Part shown: in pieces, positions 1 through 7,632 of the stretch
How positions within the stretch are numbered: position 1 is the stretch's first letter
How the letters are laid out: each line of letters begins with the position of its first letter
NCBI GenBank assembly: GCA_934565855.1
Contig: CAKTIO010000001.1
Span: forward strand, 1 to 64,000
Direction: 5' to 3'
DNA from: an uncultured Dysosmobacter sp.
GTDB lineage: Bacteria > Bacillota > Clostridia > Oscillospirales > Oscillospiraceae
DNA length: 64,000 bases
The notes under the pieces: generated by a model
Database searches by the model: none
Told to the model about the DNA's origin: nothing
The model's input: only the letters and a program-made list of their open reading frames with translations
Position numbers and translations under genes: made by a program

Positions 1-66
1 TACACCGGCTGCCGCAGGGGGAGACGCTGGCGCGATCGCAAGAAAAATGTGATCCACATCACGAAA

Positions 67-1149
67 TCAGTGTATTACAGGAATTCCCAACAGCATTCCT
101 GCAATACCAAACAGTTCTCCACCCACAACAATGGCGGTAAGTACCCAGAGGGGACGTAACCCCGTGGTATCCCCAAACAGAATTGGCTTGATGACATTGC
201 CGTCAATCGTTTGGCTGATGATTGTATATATCAGGAAAGCCACAACGCCTGTCGGCTGCGTAAGCAAAATTAAGGAGCCGCCGATTACCGCACCAAGCAA
301 TGGCCCAAAGGTTGGAATTAAGTTTGTCACACCTACGATCAGTGCAACCAGCAAACCATAGGGCAATTTGGATATGAGCATAAAGACATAACACGCAACG
401 CCAATAATCAAGGCATCCAACAGGTTTCCAAGAAAGAATTTCATGAAAATCTGATTACTCCGCATAACAAGCTGGCAAAAGCGATCATAACCCGCCGGTG
501 GCAAAGCAGCCTTGAATATCCTCGCAATGGCGTATGTCAAATGTTTCAAATCGAACAATATGTATAGGCAGAACATAAAGGAGAGTGCTGTTTTGATTAC
601 ACCATTTCCAGCGCTAACAGAAGCACCAATAATACCATCTCTGTGTGTTATGATCCACGCAATGGCTTTTTCTGCAATTTCCTTATAATTTGCATCTTGA
701 ATCAAGGTTTTTTCCATCCATGGAGTAATGCCACTTGCAGATGTTCCAGGTATAAGAGCAGATATGGTTTTGCTTAGAGCGTCTGCGTATTCATTGATAT
801 GGTCAAGAAAGGAAACAAGCGATTGAACCAACTGTGGAATAACCAATATGAGCAGCGCCGAAAATCCACCGAGTAAAAGAAGCGAGGCAAGGATAACACT
901 GCTTGTCCACCTGATTCCTTGATGTTTGATCCACGCAAACAATCGTCGATCTAAAAGTTTGACCACCGGATTTATAAAATAAGCAAGTGCTGCACCAGCA
1001 ATCAATGGGGCAAACACGGCAAAAAATCCGCATAGCATCTTATATACTTGCGAAAAGTTACGGAGCAACATATAGAAAGTGACTGTACCAATCAATGCCA
1101 AAAACAAGTGACATGCCTTGTTTTCTCGAAGTATTTCTTTCAGCTTCAA
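67..1149 (-). CDS. AI-2E family transporter (PF01594-like permease), C-terminus short
   Basis: This is a polytopic membrane protein of about 360 residues. It has N-terminal paired hydrophobic segments, a long central soluble region with amphipathic helices (about residues 90-170), and a C-terminal hydrophobic block containing GVTNLIPTFGPLLGAVIGG, the hallmark of the AI-2E/YtvI-like exporter family. Members export signals or act as Na+/H+ antiporters, so the substrate cannot be told here. The start is TTG at 1149 behind AGGGG (AGTAGGGGTTATT). The protein stops right after GIPVIH, whereas family members usually run another 20-40 residues, and bases 1-60 are GC-rich and unlike the gene, so the end may have been replaced. 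Family assignment is confident; the function is not. Confidence 0.85.
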   Translation of the reverse strand: MKLKEILRENKACHLFLALIGTVTFYMLLRNFSQVYKMLCGFFAVFAPLIAGAALAYFINPVVKLLDRRLFAWIKHQGIRWTSSVILASLLLLGGFSALLILVIPQLVQSLVSFLDHINEYADALSKTISALIPGTSASGITPWMEKTLIQDANYKEIAEKAIAWIITHRDGIIGASVSAGNGVIKTALSFMFCLYILFDLKHLTYAIARIFKAALPPAGYDRFCQLVMRSNQIFMKFFLGNLLDALIIGVACYVFMLISKLPYGLLVALIVGVTNLIPTFGPLLGAVIGGSLILLTQPTGVVAFLIYTIISQTIDGNVIKPILFGDTTGLRPLWVLTAIVVGGELFGIAGMLLGIPVIH

Positions 1150-1251
1150 AATAACCCCTACTTTGTCTAATATTTTTATTTATTATCCTTGCAAAATCTT
1201 AAATAGTAGCAGATAAAATTCTGAAGCTTTCTGAATTTTTGCACCAAGTCG

Positions 1252-1280
1252 TTGCGTGTCAGGCAGGAGCATGGTAAGAT
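1252..1280 (+). promoter_or_regulatory. Probable sigma-A promoter of MATE gene
   Basis: TTGCGT (1252-1257), a 17-bp spacer and TAAGAT (1275-1280) lie 30 bp before the GTG start of the MATE gene. Confidence 0.55.
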
Positions 1281-1310
1281 GCGTGTGATTTTACGAACAG
1301 GAGGATTTCC

Positions 1311-2642
1311 GTGAATTCAGAAGTATTTGCAAGTCTGCCGCCTACGAAATTGATTCTAAGATGCGCTGTGCCATCCATGGTTACTATGGTGTTTGGTGCG
1401 CTCTACTCTATGGCGGACGGCTTGTTTGTCGGGCGATTCATCGGTCAGGACGCACTGGCCGCTGTCAATCTTATCATGCCGGTCATTACCATTGTCTTTG
1501 CTTTTTCCAATATGATTGCCACCGGCTCATCGGTGCAGATATCTATTCTGTTGGGCAGAAAAGATAGAGAAGGCGCGTCGAGGGTCTTTTCCTTTTCAAT
1601 AAAGGTTATTTTGCTGCTGTCCGGTGTGTTTGGCCTGCTGGGTTATTGGGGCGCAGAGCCGTTTATTCGTCTGATCTCTCCCGGAGCTGATACGCAGGCC
1701 ATCCGGTACAGTGTGGAGTATCTGCGTGTGTACGCCGCCTTTGCACCGCTGCTGCTGGTGTTTTACGCAACAGACAACTATTTGCGTGTCTGCGGCAGAG
1801 AAAAGGTCAGCATGTGGATTGGCATTATATCACAGTTGCTGAATGTGGTGCTGGATGCCGTTCTGATTGCCGGCTTCGGCATGGGCGTACGGGCAGCTGC
1901 CGCTGCAAGCTGTATCTCTATGGCGTTAGGTTCTATCGTAACGCTGCTGCTGTTCACCAGAAAACGAATGGATCTCTATTATACAAGGGAAAATATTCCG
2001 CTGAAAAACTTTCTCCGTATTCTTGCCAACGGCTCCAGCGAATTTTTCAGCAATATTGCCTCCTCCGTCATGTCGGTCATATTGAATCTTTTCCTGCTGA
2101 AATACGGCGGAACAACAGCGGTAGCGGCATTTTCTGTGGTGATGTATGTGGACAGCATCGTGGGAATGCTGATTTTTGGCCTGTGCGATGCCCTCCAGCC
2201 TACCATCAGCTACTGCTACGGAGCGGGACTGATGGAAAGGGTGAAAGCAGTCTTTAAGCGTATTTTATTATGCTCGATTTTCTTTTCTCTCTGCTCCATG
2301 CTGTTTATGCTGTTTATTGGTCAGTATGTCGCGCCGCTGTTCGTGAAATCGGAGGATACGGAACTTCTGAAACTCAGCATTTCCGCCATGAAAATTTTTG
2401 CATTCTCCTATCTTGTTGGCTGGATGGACACCTGTTTTTCTTCCTTTTTTACAGCACTGGAACGCCCTGCTCGGTCATTTATCGTATCCCTGTTCGGCAC
2501 GCTGATTTTTCCCATTCTGTTTTTGTTTATCCTCTCCGGAATATGGGAACTAAACGGCATTTGGCTGATGCCGACCATTGCGGGCATTGCCAGCGGCATA
2601 CTAACCTTGCTCCTTGCCGCTACATTAAAAAAACGTCTCTAA
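1311..2642 (+). CDS. MATE family efflux transporter
   Basis: The 443-residue protein has twelve predicted membrane segments in two MatE halves. The N-terminal motif MVFGALYSMADGLFVGRFIG and the early run ALAAVNLIMPV are typical of the DinF/NorM-like MATE antiporters that export cationic drugs or metabolites using Na+ or H+ gradients. The GTG start at 1311 is chosen because AGGAGG lies 7 bp upstream. The gene is monocistronic: it has its own promoter and ends near a hairpin at 2656-2694. A second, distinct MATE protein is encoded at 35469-36857. The substrate is unknown. Confidence 0.93.
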   Translation: MNSEVFASLPPTKLILRCAVPSMVTMVFGALYSMADGLFVGRFIGQDALAAVNLIMPVITIVFAFSNMIATGSSVQISILLGRKDREGASRVFSFSIKVILLLSGVFGLLGYWGAEPFIRLISPGADTQAIRYSVEYLRVYAAFAPLLLVFYATDNYLRVCGREKVSMWIGIISQLLNVVLDAVLIAGFGMGVRAAAAASCISMALGSIVTLLLFTRKRMDLYYTRENIPLKNFLRILANGSSEFFSNIASSVMSVILNLFLLKYGGTTAVAAFSVVMYVDSIVGMLIFGLCDALQPTISYCYGAGLMERVKAVFKRILLCSIFFSLCSMLFMLFIGQYVAPLFVKSEDTELLKLSISAMKIFAFSYLVGWMDTCFSSFFTALERPARSFIVSLFGTLIFPILFLFILSGIWELNGIWLMPTIAGIASGILTLLLAATLKKRL

Positions 2643-2655
2643 CCCAAAGAAAAGC

Positions 2656-2694
2656 CCCCATGTCCGCACCGTTTAGGCGCTGGGCATGGGGACT
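2656..2694. terminator. Hairpin between convergent MATE and GNAT genes
   Basis: CCCCCATG and CATGGGG arms flank a 20-nt loop between two convergent genes. The T-run is weak, so this is a probable bidirectional terminator only. Confidence 0.4.
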
Positions 2695-2742
2695 TATGCA
2701 TATTGGAAATATGGCATGATCTGTGTCATCGAATGCATACCG

Positions 2743-3237
2743 TCAAAGATTATCCCAAAAGGCATCAAATTCTTTTTCTGTGATCGTACCGTTTTTGATA
2801 AGGATTTCGTATGGAATACCTCTCCAATGATACGCTATCCCTGACTCAGAATATCCGTTTCTTTTGTAAAATGCCTTGCGTCTGACTCTTTGCTCACGGT
2901 TTGATGCTGTGGGTTCCTCTGCTTCAATATCTAAAATAATTCTGTTTTGAGGATAGCGGCGAGCAATCAGTTCGAGAAAAATCGAGCCGTAGCCGCGTCC
3001 GCGAAGTGCATCATCGACAGCAAGGAAAAGAATATGCGTAATATTCCCAAATGTCAGCGTTGAATAAAAACCGCAGAAGGTTTCTCTGTCATAACAGGCG
3101 ATCAGAGTGCTGTCAACGGCGTGACTCATCAAAAATTTGACCGGCACTCGCTCCGCTTTGGGAAAAGCAGAGCAATAAAGTGCGTGGAATCTTGTGTAAT
3201 CCTGTGAGCCCTTCGTAATTGTTCTTTCGGTAAGCAT
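2743..3237 (-). CDS. GNAT family N-acetyltransferase
   Basis: This is a 164-residue acyl-CoA N-acyltransferase. The acetyl-CoA-binding signature appears as AVDDALRGRGYGSIFLELI (about residues 72-90; RxxGxG loop), followed by a strand IILDIEAEEP and RKAFYKRNGYSE, the usual 'FYxxxGF' element. It starts at ATG 3237 behind AAGGAG, 19 bp after the histidine kinase gene, so the two are probably cotranscribed. The acceptor substrate cannot be read from sequence; drug or metabolite modification are both possible. Confidence 0.85.
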   Translation of the reverse strand: MLTERTITKGSQDYTRFHALYCSAFPKAERVPVKFLMSHAVDSTLIACYDRETFCGFYSTLTFGNITHILFLAVDDALRGRGYGSIFLELIARRYPQNRIILDIEAEEPTASNREQRVRRKAFYKRNGYSESGIAYHWRGIPYEILIKNGTITEKEFDAFWDNL

Positions 3238-3256
3238 ACATTTTCTCCTTGGAGTC

Positions 3257-4585
3257 TCACGTTTCGTTCTGTCGCAAACACAGCGGGAGAGTAAGTGTTA
3301 CGGCAAATACACCGTTTTCTTCCGCATATTCAAACGTACCGCTGTGATACTCCATAATGCGCTGGCAGGTGTTCAGACCAATGCGCGTGCTTTCCCGCTT
3401 ATCCCGCGAGGGAGACACATGGTTGGCAATGTGCAGCTGTACCTGCCCGTCTGTCTTCCGAACGGAGATCTCAACCTCGTTGCAGGGATCGGCATATTTC
3501 AGGAGGTTGGAGTAAATATTGTCAAAGGCGCGGCGCAGCAGTTCCTCATTGACCCGTACGGTACCGTTCAGCGGCTGAATATCCGTATGAACAGAGAAAC
3601 CCTTGTTTTCCAGCGAAAAGGCATAATCGCTCCATATCGGTCCCAGCAGTGTATCGGCGTCCTGCGGTTCCAAATCAGGCTGTTCCCATTCTGCGGAATA
3701 GACAAGAAAATACTCGAAAATTTGATCCGCCAAGGTCTTAATGCGATAGGTCTTATCCAGACTTTTTTTGACAAAAAGATGAAGCTGTTCTTCGCTTTCA
3801 TACTTGCCTCGATCAATCAGTTCCAGATAGGCCAGCAGCGAGGTCAGCGGCGTTCGCAAATCATGGGACATGGCGGTGACCAGCTGTGAATTGGCGCTGC
3901 GCGCCATTTCCTCCGTCCGCTGATGCGCCAAGATTGAGCACCGCATCTGATCAATGCCATATGCCAGCTGTCCAAGTTCATCTTCACCCTGTACAGTTAC
4001 AGGGTACTCCAGCGCCCCGCCGGAGAGAATATCCAATTCGTCTTTCAGCTTTTTAACGTACGCCAGCTTTCGGTGGATTAACGACACGAAGCAGACGGAG
4101 AAAACAGCGAATGCAATCAATGCTGAGAGGATCGTGATCCCTAAATAGAATGCATCACCAGCGTAATAATACAAAAACGCATAGACGGAGGAACCATCGC
4201 TGAGCGTCAGGTCATATTGACTTTCCGAATCCTCTTCATCCATTGACCAGTCATCGGCTTCCGGAACCTCACCGGACTTGGACGGTGCAAAGAGAAGTTG
4301 ACCGTCACGGTAGATCACAAGATAGATCTTACGCCCCTGATGGCACCATGCATTGAGCTGAGAAATATTCTCTGTTGTAATCTGCTGCGCTGTCACATAT
4401 TCCTGCAAATCATCAAACTGTTTGTCCGCCATTTTCTGAGCGAATGGACGTCCGTAAACCGTGTGATCCAGCAATGCGCTGCCGACTGCAAAGGAAAAAA
4501 CTGCTGCTGCCACTGCCGCAAGCAGCGATATAAAAACTCCGCACAGAAGCTGGGCGCTCAGACTGTCAGAGATTTTTTTACCCAA
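3257..4585 (-). CDS. Membrane sensor histidine kinase (VanS/OmpR-partner type)
   Basis: About 442 residues. There is one TM segment near residues 12-35, an extracytoplasmic loop rich in acidic residues, a second TM near 145-165, and a HAMP-like linker. These are followed by the H-box AMSHDLRTPLTSLLAYLEL with the phosphoacceptor His, the N-box DNIYSNLLKYA and the late motif RIGLNTCQRIMEYHSG. The start is TTG at 4585, which overlaps the stop of the response-regulator remnant (TTGGGTAA) and is the classic coupled arrangement. Because the regulator upstream is reduced to its C-terminal end, the kinase is an orphan and its translation has lost its partner gene. Confidence 0.88.
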   Translation of the reverse strand: MGKKISDSLSAQLLCGVFISLLAAVAAAVFSFAVGSALLDHTVYGRPFAQKMADKQFDDLQEYVTAQQITTENISQLNAWCHQGRKIYLVIYRDGQLLFAPSKSGEVPEADDWSMDEEDSESQYDLTLSDGSSVYAFLYYYAGDAFYLGITILSALIAFAVFSVCFVSLIHRKLAYVKKLKDELDILSGGALEYPVTVQGEDELGQLAYGIDQMRCSILAHQRTEEMARSANSQLVTAMSHDLRTPLTSLLAYLELIDRGKYESEEQLHLFVKKSLDKTYRIKTLADQIFEYFLVYSAEWEQPDLEPQDADTLLGPIWSDYAFSLENKGFSVHTDIQPLNGTVRVNEELLRRAFDNIYSNLLKYADPCNEVEISVRKTDGQVQLHIANHVSPSRDKRESTRIGLNTCQRIMEYHSGTFEYAEENGVFAVTLTLPLCLRQNET

Positions 4586-4712
4586 TCCGATACCCCTTTC
4601 CCCAAACCGTTTGAATGATGTGGCTATTTTGGGGGTCATCCCCCAATTTGCGGCGAAGATTACGAATATGAACCATGACTGTATTATTTGAACTGTAGAA
4701 ATAGCGGAGCTG
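4578..4712 (-). pseudogene. C-terminal remnant of an OmpR-family response regulator
   Basis: The frame encodes the end of a winged-helix DNA-binding domain: NNTVMVHIRNLRRKLGDDPQ followed by the wing IIQTVWGKGYRIG, which is characteristic of VanR/PhoP-like regulators. The receiver domain and the first part of the DNA-binding domain are absent. Upstream of about 4712 the sequence has no regulator homology and soon enters a terminator hairpin. The remnant overlaps the kinase start by 8 bp, as an intact pair would. The loss looks like a deletion or rearrangement, not a sequencing frameshift. Confidence 0.85.
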
Positions 4713-4751
4713 CGCGGCTCCATTTTGGTTACTCATTTTGTGCTCCTCCTG

Positions 4752-4788
4752 CAAAAAAATAAGCCGGAGCATTTTGAAAATGCTCCGG
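4752..4788 (-). terminator. Intrinsic terminator upstream of the regulator remnant
   Basis: A perfect stem, CCGGAGCATTTT/AAAATGCTCCGG (4764-4788), is followed on the minus strand by a run of seven T. It ends transcription coming leftward from the region of 4800-5100, which has no surviving gene. Confidence 0.75.
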
Positions 4789-5057
4789 TCAGTTGGTTGA
4801 TTAAAGTTAGGTGCCCTTTTGGGGCACTGGAAAATGAAAAAGGGCGCCTACCTGATGGCTTCGACGAAACCAACAAACAGACACCCGAAAAATCGCGTAA
4901 AATTTTGAGGGAAGATTGCTCTATTGAGCGCCTTCAAAAAGGGCGCTTCTTTGAATTTTGCCCTTGAAATCGCAAAAGGGGGAGTTCGAATCTCCCCAGT
5001 TACTAAAATAACGCGAAAATATCTTTTTTTCTGAACGCAAAATTTAAAATAAAAAAA
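4789..5057. other. Gene-free stretch with imperfect repeats and an isolated tRNA T-arm
   Basis: No protein gene is supported here. An inverted repeat pairs 4808-4820 with 4837-4850 (TAGGTGCCC against GGGCGCCTA), and AAAAAGGGCGC recurs near 4936. At 4980-4996 a 5-bp stem GGGAG/CTCCC encloses TTCGAAT, exactly a tRNA T-arm on the plus strand, but no anticodon arm or CCA end is present. This may be the debris of a tRNA-targeting integration event. Confidence 0.45.
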
Positions 5058-5117
5058 GGTGGCAACCCTTTGGCATTCTAAGCGTTGTGCTTAAAATATC
5101 CGAATTGTTGCCACCTT
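5048..5117 (-). terminator. Terminator of the tRNA-Ser pair
   Basis: AAGGTGGCAAC (5107-5117 on the complement) pairs with GTTGCCACC (5058-5068) and is followed on the minus strand by a long T-run. It lies directly downstream of tRNA-Ser(GCU). The loop is long (about 38 nt). Confidence 0.6.
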
Positions 5118-5118
5118 A

Positions 5119-5211
5119 TGGCGCGGAAGGAGGGATTTGAACCCTCGCGCCGGTTTTATCCAGCCTACTCCCTTAGCAGGGGAGCCCCTTCGGCCTCTTG
5201 GGTACTTCCGC
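5119..5211 (-). tRNA. tRNA-Ser(GCU)
   Basis: A class II tRNA. The 7-bp acceptor stem GCGGAAG/CTTCCGC carries discriminator G and an encoded CCA (5119-5121). The anticodon loop is CTGCTAA (anticodon GCT), followed by a long variable arm and the T-loop TTCAAAT. It is read in tandem with tRNA-Ser(UGA) 32 bp upstream. A second tRNA-Ser(GCU) of different sequence occurs in the island at 61362. Confidence 0.95.
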
Positions 5212-5243
5212 ATCCTGTCAAGCTTGTATGTTCTGCGCATGGC

Positions 5244-5331
5244 TGGCGGAGAGAGTGGGATTCGAACCCACGGATACTTTCGCATCGCCGGTTTTCAAGA
5301 CCGGTTCCTTCAACCACTCGGACATCTCTCC
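5244..5331 (-). tRNA. tRNA-Ser(UGA)
   Basis: A class II tRNA with acceptor GGAGAGA/TCTCTCC, discriminator G and encoded CCA (5244-5246). The anticodon loop is CTTGAAA, giving anticodon UGA, which decodes UCN codons. It is transcribed from the strong promoter at 5370-5398 together with tRNA-Ser(GCU). Confidence 0.95.
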
Positions 5332-5369
5332 ATTCAGAGTCTGCGTCCGCGCTCTCGAACACTTGATGT

Positions 5370-5398
5370 ATCATACCATAGTCCCCCCTGTTTGTCAA
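5370..5398 (-). promoter_or_regulatory. Sigma-A promoter of tRNA-Ser operon
   Basis: On the minus strand: TTGACA (5393-5398), 17-bp spacer, TATGAT (5370-5375). The 17-bp spacer and perfect -35 fit a stable-RNA promoter. It lies 39 bp from the tRNA 5' end. Confidence 0.85.
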
Positions 5399-5442
5399 CT
5401 TTTTTCTTTTTGAAAAAATTTTCGTTTTTTTGAAAAAAAGGC

Positions 5443-5471
5443 TTGCATTTTCAGAAAAGGGATGGTATTAT
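5443..5471 (+). promoter_or_regulatory. Sigma-A promoter of tRNA-Pro
   Basis: TTGCAT (5443-5448), 17-bp spacer and TATTAT (5466-5471) lie 42 bp upstream of tRNA-Pro, in an otherwise A/T-rich stretch. Confidence 0.8.
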
Positions 5472-5512
5472 GAACAAGCTGATTCGAGCGAAACAAAAAA
5501 CGAAATCAGTAT

Positions 5513-5589
5513 CCGGGTGTGGCGAAGCTTGGTATCGCGCTTGACTGGGGGTCAAGAGGCCGCTGGTTCAAATCCAGTCACTCGGACCA
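5513..5589 (+). tRNA. tRNA-Pro(GGG)
   Basis: Acceptor CCGGGTG/CACTCGG with discriminator A and encoded CCA (5587-5589). The anticodon stem CTTGA/TCAAG holds loop CTGGGGG (anticodon GGG), and the T-loop is TTCAAAT. It is a single-gene transcription unit between its own promoter and terminator. Confidence 0.95.
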
Positions 5590-5632
5590 AAAGCGGTAGG
5601 TTTTTATGGAAACCTACCGCTTTTAATTTTAT
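5590..5632 (+). terminator. Terminator of tRNA-Pro
   Basis: AAGCGGTAGGTTT pairs with AAACCTACCGCTT around a short loop, followed by TTTTAATTTT. Confidence 0.85.
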
Positions 5633-5651
5633 AATGTGTAATGTGCTTTGG

Positions 5652-5692
5652 TGAACAAGGGCGGGTTAATAATCCCGCCCTTGTTTTTTTAC
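5652..5692. terminator. Second strong hairpin with T-run
   Basis: ACAAGGGCGGG pairs with CCCGCCCTTGT across TTAATAAT, then seven T. It sits between tRNA-Pro and the GNAT gene and shields the latter from read-through. Confidence 0.75.
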
Positions 5693-5749
5693 TTGTTATT
5701 TGATATTATCCTCGTTAGATAAATCTGAATTTGCTGGAGAACCGCTGAT

Positions 5750-6175
5750 ATGATCAGAGAACTACGAAAAGCAGATATAGATACAGTTGCGGTTATATGG
5801 TTGAATACAAATATAAAGGCGCATGATTTTATTCCTGCTCAATATTGGGAAAGCAATTTTGAATCAGTAAAAGAACTGTTGCCACAGGCAACTGTCTATG
5901 TCTATGAGGGTGACCAGGGAATACAGGGCTTCATAGGGCTGAACGACGAATATATCGAAGGCATTTTTGTTTCTGATGAAATGCAGTCACAGGGGATAGG
6001 CAAACTTCTGCTGAATCATGCAAAGGATAAAAAGAACAAACTGCGTTTGAACGTGTACTGCAAAAACACACGGGCAATATCTTTTTATCAAAGAGAAGGA
6101 TTTGAAATCCAGTATAGCGGCGTAGATGAAGTTACCGGGGAAACAGATCATGTAATGGAATGGAAACGGAGATAG
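5750..6175 (+). CDS. GNAT family N-acetyltransferase
   Basis: 141 residues. The acetyl-CoA loop is read as VSDEMQSQGIGKLLLNHAK (about residues 74-92, QxxGIG), followed by LRLNVYCKNTRAISFYQREGFEI, where the catalytic Tyr and FYxxxGF element lie. This closely resembles small YjaB/ElaA-like acetyltransferases. The start at ATG 5750 is preceded by GGAGAA 10 bp upstream. The acceptor is unknown. It is an isolated gene in the low-GC accessory tract. Confidence 0.88.
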   Translation: MIRELRKADIDTVAVIWLNTNIKAHDFIPAQYWESNFESVKELLPQATVYVYEGDQGIQGFIGLNDEYIEGIFVSDEMQSQGIGKLLLNHAKDKKNKLRLNVYCKNTRAISFYQREGFEIQYSGVDEVTGETDHVMEWKRR

Positions 6176-6413
6176 AAATTATCATTTGTCGAACCAATGA
6201 TGAAAGGGCGGGAGCGTCGTTGCAGCTGTTCCCGCTCTTGTTATGCTTTGTTCTCTTGTCCGGTCCGTTGCTTTTCCACTCGGCGTATTCCCGCTGCCCG
6301 TCCCCGCTCTCAAAGAACGCTTGAATCTCCGGAAGCAGGACGCGGGCAAGGGTCTCTACCCCGTGATAGGGAATCCCCGTGCCGTAATCATTGGGCTTCT
6401 TTCTGCGCGGCAT
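6132..6413 (-). CDS. Small mobile-element-type protein (MPRRKKP family), C-terminus possibly read-through
   Basis: 93 residues. The first ~50 residues (MPRRKKPNDYGTGIPYHGVE, then LARVLLPEIQAFFESGDGQREYAEW) match, from memory, short accessory proteins found next to recombinase genes in conjugative elements of gut Clostridia; their role is unknown. Those proteins usually end shortly after the QREYAEW segment. Here the frame continues through a hairpin and overlaps the GNAT 3' end, so the last ~40 residues are probably not native. The gene begins 12 bp after a truncated partner reading frame on the same strand. Confidence 0.5.
   Translation of the reverse strand: MPRRKKPNDYGTGIPYHGVETLARVLLPEIQAFFESGDGQREYAEWKSNGPDKRTKHNKSGNSCNDAPALSSLVRQMIISISVSIPLHDLFPR
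6200..6242. terminator. Hairpin downstream of GNAT gene
   Basis: AGGGCGGGAGC and GTTCCCGCTCT pair imperfectly around GTCGTTGCAGCT. It lies 25 bp after the GNAT stop and inside the opposite-strand MPRRKKP frame. Confidence 0.45.
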
Positions 6414-6425
6414 GGTATCACCCCG

Positions 6426-6503
6426 TTAAAGCTGCCCCTCGTCGAGCAGATAGCCTTGAAACACCATGCCATCTCCGGTGATGAAGCGATCCTTCCTGCG
6501 CAT
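6426..6503 (-). pseudogene. 25-residue C-terminal remnant upstream of the MPRRKKP gene
   Basis: The frame reads MRRKDRFITGDGMVFQGYLL and then DEGQL, and ends 12 bp before the next ATG, the spacing of an operon partner. It has no plausible ribosome site of its own. I cannot name the parent protein. With its neighbour it looks like the tail of a decayed mobile element. Confidence 0.35.
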
Positions 6504-6528
6504 CCTTAGAAAGCTGTTCAGCGGCGCT

Positions 6529-6560
6529 GAAAAGGAGACACGCTGTGCGTGTCTCCTTTC
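6529..6560. terminator. Terminator after the DUF11 gene
   Basis: AAAGGAGACACGC and GCGTGTCTCCTTT form a perfect 13-bp stem. It is 50 bp beyond the DUF11 stop on the minus strand and is followed there by TTTT. Confidence 0.75.
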
Positions 6561-6610
6561 CTTTCCCGTCCCGCCGGTTCTCCCTTTGGAAAAGCCGGCG
6601 GGGCGCCTGC

Positions 6611-7462
6611 TTACACTGTGCCGCGGATGACCAGCGTTGCCGTTCCAGGAGTGACCGTCCAGGTCCCCTCCGCTGTCTGAGCGTATGCCGCCGCGGGGAC
6701 CGTGAGCTTCCCCGCCAGCGTGGTGAACACGCCGGTCTCCTCCTGATAGGTGTAGTCCGTTCCCTCCTGCAGCAGCGTCCCGTTCAGGGTTGCAGTCAGA
6801 CCATGCAGCCGCGGACGGAAGGTGTCCGTCAGGACCACATCGTCCTCCTCCGCCGCGGCAAGGCTGCCGTGGTTCTCGATGACGAAGGTATACGTCAGCT
6901 CGCCGTTCTCCGTCACCGCCGCCGGACAGACCGCCTTGCTGACCCGCAGGTCCGTTCCGTTGGTCATGTTTACCGTGGCGGAAGCCGTCACCGGGTTTGC
7001 CAGCCCGTCTCCCGTCACCGTCACGGTATTGGTCACAGACGCCTCCACGCCCAGCGGCGCGTAGTCCGTGACCTCCGCCTCATAGATCAGCACCGTGCTT
7101 CCCCCTGCGGGAACGCTGACGCCGCTGATGCTTAGGGGCGGTCCGGCAGTGACCTCCGGCGCAGTCTGCTGTACACCGTTGACATACTGCTTCAGGGACC
7201 CCGCCGCGTAGGACAGTGGATACAGGGTCTCCTCGCCCAGCAGATAGCCGCCCAGGTCGTCCGTCACCGTCAGCCCCGTCATGGCGGCGGGACCGCTGTT
7301 CACCAGAGAGACCACATACGTCACTCGTCCTGCCGCCGTGTATTCCGCCAGCACCGGCGCCTTTGTCACCGTCAGGACCTCCAGCAGCTCCCCCGTCACC
7401 GTGTTGGAATCCGTGGACCCGCCGTTATAGGAAAGCGTGGCATAATTCGTGAATTTTGCCAT
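6611..7462 (-). CDS. DUF11-type conserved-repeat surface protein
   Basis: About 283 residues, starting at MAKFTNYATLSYNGG with a GGAG site 12 bp upstream. Two tandem Ig-like DUF11 units are visible. The first is KAPVLAEYTAAGRVTYVVSL ... GLTVTDDLGGY; the second is SKAVCPAAVTENGELTYTFV ... DDVVLTDTFRP. This repeat architecture (TIGR01451-like) is frequent as single-gene proteins in Oscillospiraceae. No signal peptide or LPXTG anchor is visible, so export is uncertain. The gene is much GC-richer than those on its left, so it belongs to the host-like background. Confidence 0.8.
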   Translation of the reverse strand: MAKFTNYATLSYNGGSTDSNTVTGELLEVLTVTKAPVLAEYTAAGRVTYVVSLVNSGPAAMTGLTVTDDLGGYLLGEETLYPLSYAAGSLKQYVNGVQQTAPEVTAGPPLSISGVSVPAGGSTVLIYEAEVTDYAPLGVEASVTNTVTVTGDGLANPVTASATVNMTNGTDLRVSKAVCPAAVTENGELTYTFVIENHGSLAAAEEDDVVLTDTFRPRLHGLTATLNGTLLQEGTDYTYQEETGVFTTLAGKLTVPAAAYAQTAEGTWTVTPGTATLVIRGTV

Positions 7463-7632
7463 AGAAAGCACACACTCCATTTCCATATTCATTCTTACTG
7501 ATGGATGCCGCCCCATAGCAGTGTATGCCCCACCCCGCCGGGCTGTGCGTTCCCCGGACCCTTGCGGTCAGCGCCGGGAGTATGGTAAAATCATCACAGA
7601 AACGGTAAATCGGGAACTCCGGAGGTATTTTT

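Noticed and set aside
5058-5117. GGTGGCAAC inverted repeat as an insertion-sequence end
   Set aside because: No transposase and no target duplication; its position and T-run fit a terminator of the tRNA-Ser pair.
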